In this document: in pieces, positions 15,020-19,794 of the stretch
Numbering within the stretch: the first letter of the stretch is position 1
Layout: each line of letters opens with the position of its first letter
IMG/VR virus record: IMGVR_UViG_3300044568_000839
Span: 1-23,789 of that record
Length of the DNA: 23,789 bases
Reading direction: 5' to 3' (one strand)
DNA from: a virus
Position numbers and translations under genes: made by a program
The notes under the pieces: generated by a model
Told to the model about the DNA's origin: nothing
The model's input: only the letters and a program-made list of their open reading frames with translations
Databases searched by the model: none

Positions 15020-15600
15020 TATTTTGTTCCTTTTTCTTTTTTAGCGCGGTCAATCCGTTTCTTTTTTGCTGCAATTACTTGGGCTTGAAGTGCCTGGTTG
15101 CCCGCGCAAGCGTCGTAAGCAATCTTGTAAGCGGCGGTTAATTCGTCGCTGTTTGATGTGGCCTCAATGGCTGATAGGTGGTCGGTAATGTCAATTACGG
15201 GCGCAGCTGGTGCCGTGCGTCGCGTGGCCGCGTTACCATCGTCGTCTTCCGGGGCGACACCACAGGCGGCCATCAAACTATAGCGACGCGCATACGTCAA
15301 AGCGCTGCCGTACCCCTGTGCGTCTTGTTTGGATGCCGGAACGTGTAAGGGGCCGCTGGTGATAACTTCACCGGATTCGTGAATAAACACGGTTTCCACG
15401 CATACGCCGGTTTCGCTCGGATGAATGCGCTGAGTTAATGCTATTCCGTTGTCGTTTAAAGCGTCTATGACGGCTTCAACAACTGCGGACAGGTCTGCAT
15501 AGCGACTCCGGAAATGCGGGTTCGTGCTGGTCTTTAAAGCGGGTCCAAAAGCCTTTTGTGCTTTGACCAAGGCGGCGGCTACTTTGCTGAAGTTTTCCAT
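15019..15600 (-). CDS. erf: ERF-family single-strand annealing protein
   Basis: A 193-residue protein. The N-terminal half has KAFGPALKTSTNPHFRSRYA, and the hallmark ERF motif GYGSALTYARRYSLMAACGV followed by APEDDDGN lies at about residues 97-123 (PF04404). P22 Erf is about 204 residues. The protein binds single strands and promotes annealing, which helps circularise the genome and repair ends. After residue 124 there is an Ala/Thr/Pro linker and a helical Lys-rich C-terminus. AGGA lies six bases before the ATG. It is coupled to YqaJ exonuclease and SSB-like genes downstream, forming a lambda red-like module. Confidence 0.92.
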   Translation of the reverse strand: MENFSKVAAALVKAQKAFGPALKTSTNPHFRSRYADLSAVVEAVIDALNDNGIALTQRIHPSETGVCVETVFIHESGEVITSGPLHVPASKQDAQGYGSALTYARRYSLMAACGVAPEDDDGNAATRRTAPAAPVIDITDHLSAIEATSNSDELTAAYKIAYDACAGNQALQAQVIAAKKKRIDRAKKEKGTK

Positions 15601-15609
15601 AATAATTCC

Positions 15610-15759
15610 TTAGAGTGGTTTGTCTTTGTTTTTTAATTCTGACGGTGGCACCCAGCCTAAAGCGCGAAACCGTTTTAATACGTCGGTATTCGCGGCTGGG
15701 ATGTAGACAAAATTTGGGTCCCGAATGCCAAAACGTTTAACTTGTTTTTTGTTGTTCAT
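15610..15759 (-). CDS. Small hypothetical early protein (49 aa)
   Basis: The ATG at 15759 (reading leftward) is preceded by AGGAATCAAC, a good ribosome site. The protein starts MNNKKQVKRFGIRDPNFVYI and ends PPSELKNKDKPL. It is basic and soluble, and the middle IPAANTDVLKRFRALGWVPP suggests one helix and one strand. No family is recognised. It lies nine bases before the ERF gene, whose ribosome site follows its stop, so co-translation with the recombination genes is likely. Small basic early proteins of this kind can act on host proteins, but that is speculation. Confidence 0.6.
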   Translation of the reverse strand: MNNKKQVKRFGIRDPNFVYIPAANTDVLKRFRALGWVPPSELKNKDKPL

Positions 15760-15767
15760 GTTGATTC

Positions 15768-15866
15768 CTAAAAAATTGCCATCGCGAGCCAGACGGGGGC
15801 ATACAGCGCCGCCGCCGTAGCAAGCGCCATTAGAACGATTTTTAAATTGCTTGGTTCGTTTTTCAT
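15768..15866 (-). CDS. Tiny single-TM early protein (32 aa)
   Basis: The frame reads MKNEPSNLKIVLMALATAAA followed by LYAPVWLAMAIF: a short polar N-terminus and a hydrophobic segment of about 22 residues ending at the C-terminus. GGAA stands seven bases before the ATG. It lies between the 49-residue and 81-residue genes in the leftward early operon, eight to ten bases from each. A single-span inner-membrane micro-protein expressed early could alter host membrane functions or exclusion; nothing in the sequence proves this. Confidence 0.5.
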   Translation of the reverse strand: MKNEPSNLKIVLMALATAAALYAPVWLAMAIF

Positions 15867-15876
15867 GGCGCGTTCC

Positions 15877-16122
15877 TTATTGACGACCGGCGTTTAAATT
15901 GCCGTCCATCACATTGAACAAAACTAATTTTGCGCGATTGAGAGTAAGCCTGGCAGCTTCAGCGTTGCCGTGGGACATTTCCTCTTGTGCATCAGACATT
16001 AGGCCAGCAACGACCATGTTTGCGCCTAGCATTTTGTAGGTGCAGCTGTCTTTGATTTGAGCGAGGAATTCATCAGCGATGCAACCATACATTGATTGTT
16101 CGCGATTTGTAGTAGTAGACAT
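15877..16122 (-). CDS. Hypothetical early protein (81 aa)
   Basis: Strong AAAAGGAAAT ribosome site before the ATG at 16122. The protein starts MSTTTNREQSMYGCIADEFL and is mostly helical, with two Cys in the first 30 residues and EEMSHGNAEAARLTLNRAKL in the middle. It has no recognised domain. It is the first gene behind promoter P1 (16162-16190) and therefore likely one of the first leftward products. A Met/Ala-rich helical protein of this size could be a small regulator or inhibitor, but no function can be assigned. Confidence 0.65.
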   Translation of the reverse strand: MSTTTNREQSMYGCIADEFLAQIKDSCTYKMLGANMVVAGLMSDAQEEMSHGNAEAARLTLNRAKLVLFNVMDGNLNAGRQ

Positions 16123-16161
16123 TTTTATTTCCTTTTAAAAGACCCGTGAGGGATTAATTAC

Positions 16162-16190
16162 ATTGTAAGACAGCTTTACATAAAAAACAA
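16162..16190 (-). promoter_or_regulatory. Leftward promoter P1 with overlapping operator
   Basis: Reading leftward: -35 TTGTTT (16190-16185), a 17-base spacer, then -10 TACAAT (16167-16162). An imperfect palindrome, TGTAAAGCTGTCTTACA (16180-16164), fills most of the spacer and ends inside the -10 box. A regulator bound there would block the promoter. It stands just past the end of the 56-residue gene and drives the 81-residue gene and the recombination genes. Assigned by sequence only; the start site is expected near 16155. Confidence 0.6.
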
Positions 16191-16191
16191 A

Positions 16192-16362
16192 CTATTTGTT
16201 TTTGAAAGGTGAATTTGCTTTGAAATTGTAACCAAGATTTTTTAATTCATTAGTTGTATCGGCAAGACTCATTGCATTGATTTGTTGGGTTGTATAACCA
16301 AAATTGATTAATGCTCTACGTTGAGCATTTGCCAGAGTAACCATCCAATTGCAATTCATCAT
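16192..16362 (-). CDS. Hypothetical early protein (56 aa)
   Basis: ATG ATG at 16362-16357 with AAGGAAAT upstream; either Met could be used. The protein starts MMNCNWMVTLANAQRRALIN and contains FGYTTQQINAMSLADTTNEL, a helix-turn-helix-helix pattern of a small three-helix bundle. It ends in a basic tail, NSPFKNK. It is the first leftward gene behind promoter P2 (16413-16441) and has its own leader similar to that of the next gene. No repressor-type HTH is evident, so I do not call it a CI homologue. Function unknown. Confidence 0.6.
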   Translation of the reverse strand: MMNCNWMVTLANAQRRALINFGYTTQQINAMSLADTTNELKNLGYNFKANSPFKNK

Positions 16363-16412
16363 TTTAATTTCCTTATTAGTCCCGTCAGGGCGTTATCAAT
16401 CACAACAATTCC

Positions 16413-16441
16413 AATGTAAGCCAGCTTTACAAAAAATGCAA
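16413..16441 (-). promoter_or_regulatory. Leftward promoter P2 with overlapping operator
   Basis: Reading leftward: -35 TTGCAT (16441-16436), a 17-base spacer and -10 TACATT (16418-16413). The operator TGTAAAGCTGGCTTACA (16431-16415) differs at one position from the copy in P1 and holds the same place relative to the -10 box. The box scores are modest, but the repeated geometry at P1 and P3 supports it. It would drive the 56-residue gene and then the leftward operon. Confidence 0.6.
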
Positions 16442-16467
16442 CATTTATTTAAAATTATTTAAAACTG

Positions 16468-16496
16468 TTGCAAAAAGGGGAAAGTGGGCTTACCAT
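16468..16496 (+). promoter_or_regulatory. Rightward promoter P3 with operator-like site
   Basis: -35 TTGCAA (16468-16473), a 17-base spacer and -10 TACCAT (16491-16496). GGGAAAGTGGGCTTACC (16478-16494) matches the P2 operator at 12 of 17 positions in the matching orientation, and its last four bases again form the start of the -10 box. Predicted transcription starts at or next to the A of ATG 16504, so the Cro-like message would be leaderless. It is divergent from P2, with 26 bases between the two -35 boxes. Confidence 0.55.
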
Positions 16497-16503
16497 TCTG
16501 TGC

Positions 16504-16665
16504 ATGGATAAATTACAAGCAATCGAACGGGCTGGTACGGCTACGGCACTGGCTAGGCTATTGGGCATCACTCGCCAGGCGATATACCAATGGGGTGACG
16601 AGTTGCCGACGCAGAGATACTGGCAGCTGAAGGTGCTGCGGCCCGAATGGTTTACAAACCTGTAG
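16504..16665 (+). CDS. Cro-like helix-turn-helix repressor
   Basis: A 53-residue protein: MDKLQAIERAGTATALARLL, then GITRQAIYQWGDELPTQRYW. The AxARLLGITRQAIYQWG stretch is the helix-turn-helix of the P22 Cro / YdaS type (P22 Cro is 61 residues). An in-frame TTG at 16468 would add 12 residues but is itself the -35 box of P3, so ATG 16504 is preferred. No ribosome site precedes it, and the -10 box ends eight bases before the ATG, so the mRNA is probably leaderless. It is the likely ligand of the operators at P1, P2 and P3. Confidence 0.75.
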   Translation: MDKLQAIERAGTATALARLLGITRQAIYQWGDELPTQRYWQLKVLRPEWFTNL

Positions 16666-16717
16666 TTGTCCGTTATTATTTTGGCATCCCTTGGCGGGGG
16701 TGATTATTTGGACAAGT

Positions 16718-16796
16718 CTTAGTTAGCGTCCTGCTTGTGTCCACAAGTCCGCCAACACCTTAAAACGGTGAGGATGCTATCTAAGGCTTTTTTTTT
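16718..16796 (+). terminator. Structured terminator-like RNA between Cro-like and O-like genes
   Basis: CTTAGTTAGCGTCCT (16718-16732) pairs with AGGATGCTATCTAAG (16771-16785): 15 positions with one mismatch and one G-T. Inside are two hairpins, CTTGTGTCCACAAG (16734-16747) and CACCTTAAAACGGTG (16756-16770). Nine T (16788-16796) follow. The shape is a three-way junction on a T tail, 11 bases before the O-like ATG. It occupies the place of lambda tR1/nutR, so it could be an intrinsic terminator that is read through under control, or an attenuator. GGCGG (16693-16697) could pair with CCGCC (16749-16753), and GGACAAG (16710-16716) with the first inner hairpin, as an alternative fold. Confidence 0.55.
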
Positions 16797-16807
16797 GGGC
16801 TTTTAAT

Positions 16808-17554
16808 ATGCAGATAAAAAATTGGTCAAAGTTTCAACACTTTAAAGACCGTAAACCGCCCTGGGTGAAGTTGTACAGGGAATTATTGGATGACATTGAA
16901 TGGCACCTTTTAGACCCAAAGGCCGCTAAAGTTTTGACAATGCTGTGGTTGATAGCAAGTGAATTTGACGGCAAATTGCCAGACAATAAAACTTTGGCAT
17001 TCCGTTTGAGATTGTCTGAAACAGAAACAAAAACAGCAATTTCTAAGCTGTCTCATTGGCTGATACAAGATGATATCAAGACGATATCAAAACAATATCA
17101 AGATGATAGTCTAGAGACAGAGACAGAGACAGAGAGAGAGAAAGAGACAGAGAGAGAGGTTAGCAAACCGATTTCTGCGAAATCTCAATCCACCAGATTG
17201 GCTGATGATTGGCAATTGCCAGATGATTGGGCGATATGGGCAAAAGAGAATCGGCCAGAATTAAACCTGAATCAAATTGCCGACGGGTTCAAAGATTATT
17301 GGATTGCCCAACCAGGTGCCAAAGGCCGCAAGGCCGATTGGTTTGCAACATGGCGCAACTGGATACGCACCCAGAAATTAAGCAAGCAGGACAAAGTTTA
17401 CGAATCGCCCTGGCAAAAGGCGGCGCGTTTACGCATGGCCGAGTTTGCACCAGGCGTGGCCGCTAAAGACCCTAATTCAGCTGCCGTCATCGACATGGAG
17501 TTTTTTAACAAACCACAGGAAATCAAAAATGGCACTTCCAACAGCAGCGATTGA
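16808..17554 (+). CDS. O-like replication initiator (wHTH + DnaT-like C-terminus)
   Basis: A 248-residue protein. Residues 1-85 are a winged-helix-type DNA-binding domain (NWSKFQHFKDRKPPWVKLYR, then LAFRLRLSETETKTAISKLS). Residues 85-118 are a polar linker with ETETETEREKETERE. Residues about 131-188 (DDWQLPDDWAIWAKENRPEL, FKDYWIAQPG, DWFATWRNWIRTQ) match the C-terminal domain shared by DnaT-like and phage O-like initiators, which contacts helicase loaders or single strands. The next gene is a lambda P-like loader overlapping by 26 bases. The linker-coding DNA carries tandem repeats and a purine tract (see the origin entry), as lambda O does. Confidence 0.75.
   Translation: MQIKNWSKFQHFKDRKPPWVKLYRELLDDIEWHLLDPKAAKVLTMLWLIASEFDGKLPDNKTLAFRLRLSETETKTAISKLSHWLIQDDIKTISKQYQDDSLETETETEREKETEREVSKPISAKSQSTRLADDWQLPDDWAIWAKENRPELNLNQIADGFKDYWIAQPGAKGRKADWFATWRNWIRTQKLSKQDKVYESPWQKAARLRMAEFAPGVAAKDPNSAAVIDMEFFNKPQEIKNGTSNSSD
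17062..17159 (+). other. Candidate replication origin: 11-bp iterons plus purine tract
   Basis: Four tandem units lie at 17062-17104: GATACAAGAT, GATATCAAGAC, GATATCAAAAC and AATATCAAGAT, then a partial GATAG. From 17113 to 17159 the top strand has 43 purines in 47 bases and no T. Lambda ori is likewise four iterons followed by an A/T-rich, strand-asymmetric segment inside the O linker. The order and location are the same here; the repeat length (11 instead of 18) is not. Confidence 0.5.
17113..17159 (+). repeat. Purine-rich low-complexity tract (GAGACA / GAGA)
   Basis: Tandem GAGACA units followed by GAGAGAGAG, AAAGAGACAG and AGAGAGAGG. It encodes an acidic/basic Glu-Thr-Arg linker in the O-like protein. 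It may serve as the easily melted or strand-biased part of the origin. Dinucleotide and hexanucleotide runs like this also gain or lose units by slippage. Confidence 0.7.
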
Positions 17555-17972
17555 TCGTTTGTTTGACCGGCTGGCGATGTCATATGGTGCCGAGTTTACA
17601 AACAAGTGGGGAACTCTTGGTAGCGCCGAGGTTAAATCCCATTGGGCGCACGAACTGGGTATTTTTGTTGACAACTTGCAAGCTATCGGCTGGGCATTGA
17701 AAAACTTACCAGCCCGTTGCCCAAACTTAATTGAGTTTAAAAGCCTATGCCGCCAGGCGCCGCGGCCGGATATGAAGGCATTGCCACCGCCCAAAGCGAA
17801 TCCTGAAGTGGTGGATAAGGAATTGTTAAAAATTGTTCAGAAATTGGCAAAGCCGGTAACCGACAACGTTGACCACAAGCGTTGGGCTAAGAAATTAAAG
17901 CAGCGGCATGAGAAAGGCGAAAACCTTTCAATGTTTCAAATTAAATGCTACAGGGAAGCGTTGGACCAATAA
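17529..17972 (+). CDS. Lambda P-like helicase loader
   Basis: A 147-residue protein. Start ATG 17529 gives MALPTAAIDRLFDRLAMSYG, which resembles the N-terminal part of the phage replication protein P family (IDxLFxRL, then KWGTLGSAEVKSHWAHELGI and PNLIEFKSLC). P-family proteins deliver the host DnaB helicase to the O-bound origin. The C-terminal half is Lys-rich and charged. Lambda P is 233 residues, so this is a short version. It overlaps the O-like gene by 26 bases, which is the expected coupling of the pair. The ribosome site is weak (ACAGGAAATCAAAA). Confidence 0.65.
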   Translation: MALPTAAIDRLFDRLAMSYGAEFTNKWGTLGSAEVKSHWAHELGIFVDNLQAIGWALKNLPARCPNLIEFKSLCRQAPRPDMKALPPPKANPEVVDKELLKIVQKLAKPVTDNVDHKRWAKKLKQRHEKGENLSMFQIKCYREALDQ

Positions 17973-17985
17973 GCAAGGAAAAAAA

Positions 17986-18189
17986 ATGAACAAACAAATT
18001 GACGAGATATTTCAGCAAGTGTTGGATGAAGATTGTGCTGACCCGTTGTATCGCTTTGCAGAACTGGTGGCTGCCGACGAGCGTGAGGCCTGTGCGAGGG
18101 TGTGTGAGAATTTATCTCAACGATGGTATGACGAAGGTGGGTCGGCGTCAGACTGCGCGACGGCAATCAGAGGGAGAGGTAGAAAATGA
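17986..18189 (+). CDS. Hypothetical early protein (67 aa)
   Basis: ATG 17986 follows AAGGAAAAA. The protein starts MNKQIDEIFQQVLDEDCADP and contains FAELVAADEREACARVCENL, a helical phrase seen in many small proteins of phage early regions, then a basic GRGRK end. Two Cys lie close together in ACARVCE. No enzyme motif is visible. The stop overlaps the next start by four bases. It is clearly a gene, but I cannot assign a role. Confidence 0.65.
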   Translation: MNKQIDEIFQQVLDEDCADPLYRFAELVAADEREACARVCENLSQRWYDEGGSASDCATAIRGRGRK

Positions 18190-18410
18190 CTGAAGACGAA
18201 GCCTGGGACGAAATCGAGCGCAAGCAATTAAAACAAAAGCCCAAACCTGTGGTTGATTACAGCGAATCATTAATTAAACTAAACGCTGCCATCAATCAAT
18301 ACAGAAATTTAGTTTGTGAGCAAAAATATCAACTGGCTGCAAACGTGGCCGTTGAGATGCAATTTCTGACAATGCAAATTCAAGAATGGGCAGAAAAAAA
18401 TGAGCCATGA
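18186..18410 (+). CDS. Hypothetical early protein (74 aa)
   Basis: GGGAGAGG lies just before ATG 18186, and the start overlaps the previous stop. The protein is helical and charged, beginning MTEDEAWDEIERKQLKQKPK and ending QIQEWAEKNEP. It has no membrane segment, Cys cluster or known motif, and looks like a short coiled-coil protein. It lies between the P-like and nuclease genes in the rightward early operon. Function unknown. Confidence 0.6.
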   Translation: MTEDEAWDEIERKQLKQKPKPVVDYSESLIKLNAAINQYRNLVCEQKYQLAANVAVEMQFLTMQIQEWAEKNEP

Positions 18411-18591
18411 ACTGTTAAAACAAGTTGCTGAAATCACAAATAAAAAAACCACAAAGCTGTCGGCCACCGAAGTTTTTGAGTTGCAATTGTGCGCCTGTGT
18501 TTTAGATTTTATAAATGACGTTGGCAGCGTGGACGAATTAAAACAAAAAGTTCAAGACTTTATTGACAAAAAAAAGGCAAAAAATGAATAA
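18400..18591 (+). CDS. Hypothetical early protein (63 aa)
   Basis: ATG 18400 overlaps the preceding gene by 11 bases. The frame starts MSHELLKQVAEITNKKTTKL and contains VFELQLCACVLDFINDVGSV, a hydrophobic helix with two Cys, before a Lys-rich end (KKKAKNE). No ribosome site stronger than the coupling itself is seen. The helical content and Lys tail could suit a nucleic-acid or protein partner, but nothing specific can be said. Confidence 0.55.
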   Translation: MSHELLKQVAEITNKKTTKLSATEVFELQLCACVLDFINDVGSVDELKQKVQDFIDKKKAKNE

Positions 18592-18790
18592 CCAGCCAGA
18601 CTTGTTTGACGCGGCGCAGCAATTCTTGATTGATGAGATTAAGCGGCTCACTGACCTTAATCGCCAGCTGGTGGTCACAGCTAAAGAACTTGGCGCAGCT
18701 GATGATGTCCACGAATGGGACGATGCCTGGGCAAAAATGGCAAAACTAATGCGACAAGAGGAAATAAATGCGACGAGCCGCCAGAACTGA
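18584..18790 (+). CDS. Hypothetical early protein (68 aa)
   Basis: Start ATG 18584 overlaps the previous gene by eight bases; an in-frame ATG at 18563 would add seven Lys/Arg/Gln-rich residues. The N-terminus MNNQPDLFDAAQQFLIDEIK contains QPDLF, a short hydrophobic motif of the kind that binds the bacterial sliding clamp (QxxLF/QLxLF consensus). This could be an early protein tethered to the clamp, but the motif is short and can arise by chance. The rest is helical and acidic (DDVHEWDDAWAKMAKLMRQE). Confidence 0.55.
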   Translation: MNNQPDLFDAAQQFLIDEIKRLTDLNRQLVVTAKELGAADDVHEWDDAWAKMAKLMRQEEINATSRQN

Positions 18791-19067
18791 TGAAAACCAA
18801 GAGCAAATTGTAAAGGCGCTGCGGGCCGTGGGCGCGTCGGTTCAAAGTCTGGCGGCCGTCGGCCATGGTGTGCCGGACTTACTCGTGGGTTATCAGGGCA
18901 AAAACATTTTGATTGAAATCAAAGATGGCAATAAAACGCCCTCTAAGCGCAAATTGACTGATGACCAAGTAAAGTGGCACGACAACTGGAACGGGGGCGC
19001 TGTGGCCGTTGTAGAGAGCGTAGACGCTGCTTGGGCGGCACTGGGCATAATGAGGGGTAACGCATGA
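18768..19067 (+). CDS. VRR-NUC domain nuclease
   Basis: A 99-residue protein with AGAGGAA inside the previous gene as ribosome site. The core is HGVPDLLVGYQGKNILIEIK: D37, E50 and K52 are the PD-(D/E)xK metal-binding residues of the VRR-NUC family (PF08774). RKLTDDQVKWHDNWNGGAVA and a C-terminal helix complete the minimal fold. Phage VRR-NUC proteins are proposed to cut branched or flapped DNA, such as Holliday junctions, during replication and recombination. That role fits the neighbouring replication genes. It overlaps the next gene by four bases. Confidence 0.82.
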   Translation: MRRAARTDENQEQIVKALRAVGASVQSLAAVGHGVPDLLVGYQGKNILIEIKDGNKTPSKRKLTDDQVKWHDNWNGGAVAVVESVDAAWAALGIMRGNA

Positions 19068-19408
19068 GCGAAAAACGCATTGATCCTGAGCAATCAGCCG
19101 AAGACATACGGAACAAAGCCCCAGCTTTTGGTGAAGCAAAAGCCCAAAGGGTATATTTGGAGGAATTCAGACGCAGCAAAAAGGCAATGCTGATGAAAGA
19201 TTGCTACACCATGGGGGTTGAGGCTGCCAACGCGCAAGAGCGCGAAGCACTAGCTGACCCAGAGTACGTTCAGCTGCTCAAAGGATTGGCGGCCGCGATA
19301 GAAAAAGAGGAAACCCTAAAGTGGGAAATTGAAGCCGCTAGGCTGGAAATCGAAATTTGGCGAACCCGACAAGCAACTGCGCGGGTAGTCAACAGGTCGC
19401 ACGAATGA
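19064..19408 (+). CDS. Helical early protein (114 aa)
   Basis: GAGGGG precedes ATG 19064. The protein starts MSEKRIDPEQSAEDIRNKAP and contains YLEEFRRSKKAMLMKDCYTM, EAANAQEREALADPEYVQLL and a C-terminal charged helix ending IEIWRTRQATARVVN. Similar helical proteins sit beside resolvase-type nucleases in many phage early regions, but their function is not settled as far as I know. It looks like a long coiled coil, so it may act by binding another replication protein. The stop overlaps the next start (ATGA). Confidence 0.65.
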   Translation: MSEKRIDPEQSAEDIRNKAPAFGEAKAQRVYLEEFRRSKKAMLMKDCYTMGVEAANAQEREALADPEYVQLLKGLAAAIEKEETLKWEIEAARLEIEIWRTRQATARVVNRSHE

Positions 19409-19749
19409 TTCTGAAACACAAATACGTGCGAAGCAAAAAACTATTGCGGCTAGTGGCCGGTCTGGATTGCCAGCTGTGCGGCAGCAGCCAACGCGTCCAG
19501 GCGGCGCACACGAACTGGGGCGGCGGCAAAGGGCGAGGAATTAAAGCCGACGACAACCTGGTGGCCGCGTTGTGCATGAATTGCCACCACGAAATTGACC
19601 AGGGCAGCAAATGGTCCAGAGATATGCGCCAGCAAGCCTGGTATTTTGCCCACAAAAACACCGTTGAAAATTTGGTAAACACTAAGCAATGGCCTGTAGA
19701 CATACCGGTGCCGGATGAATCACAATTCAATTTCCTTAGTTCGTGGTAA
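19405..19749 (+). CDS. YbcO/DUF1364-type HNH-like nuclease
   Basis: A 114-residue protein from ATG 19405 (overlapping the previous stop). DCQLCGSSQRVQAAHTNWGG, then GRGIKADDNLVAALCMNCHH and EIDQG: C22 and C25 pair with C57 and C60 as a likely zinc site, and H35/H61/H62 supply the HNH-like active centre. This is the DUF1364 (YbcO) family found in place of Nin-region nucleases in lambdoid phages. The role in recombination or DNA processing is inferred from the family. It is the last gene of the rightward early operon, with the terminator seven bases after its stop. Confidence 0.82.
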   Translation: MILKHKYVRSKKLLRLVAGLDCQLCGSSQRVQAAHTNWGGGKGRGIKADDNLVAALCMNCHHEIDQGSKWSRDMRQQAWYFAHKNTVENLVNTKQWPVDIPVPDESQFNFLSSW

Positions 19750-19755
19750 TTTTTA

Positions 19756-19784
19756 GGGGGGGGACTATTCCCCCCCGTTTTTTT
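19756..19784 (+). terminator. Intrinsic terminator, G8-C7 stem
   Basis: Eight G (19756-19763), the loop ACTATT, seven C (19770-19776), then G and seven T (19778-19784). The stem is an uninterrupted run of G-C pairs, unusually uniform. It ends the rightward early operon and, because the next gene starts 16 bases later, insulates it from that operon. Confidence 0.9.
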
Positions 19785-19788
19785 GCAT

Positions 19789-19794
19789 TAATAT
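19789..19794 (+). promoter_or_regulatory. Possible -10 box for the DUF5856 gene
   Basis: TAATAT ends seven bases before ATG 19801, so a transcript would start at or next to the ATG. No good -35 box lies at the right distance, because that region is the terminator stem. A TG-containing extended -10 (TTGCATTAATAT) could compensate. Weakly supported. Confidence 0.3.

Noticed and set aside
12591-16060. Further operator copies (TGTAAGCCCTTT at 12589, GTAGGTGCAGCTGTCTTT at about 16036)
   Set aside because: They match only half of the 17-bp element, lie inside genes and have no promoter boxes in the right place.
16192-16362. CI-type repressor opposite the Cro-like gene
   Set aside because: Only 56 residues, with no repressor HTH or C-terminal peptidase domain.
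16468-16503. TTG start giving a 65-residue Cro-like protein
   Set aside because: The TTG is part of a good -35 box, and the extra residues match nothing in the Cro-like family.
16718-16796. tRNA gene
   Set aside because: The fold has a multi-branch shape, but there is no acceptor CCA-type end, no conserved T-arm GTTCGA and no anticodon stem of proper size; the T9 tail fits a terminator.
17062-17159. CRISPR-like array
   Set aside because: Units are 10-11 bases in direct tandem with no spacers.
19389-19730. 113-codon leftward frame over the YbcO-type gene
   Set aside because: The opposite strand holds a clear Cys/His nuclease; the frame is a by-product of its codon pattern.
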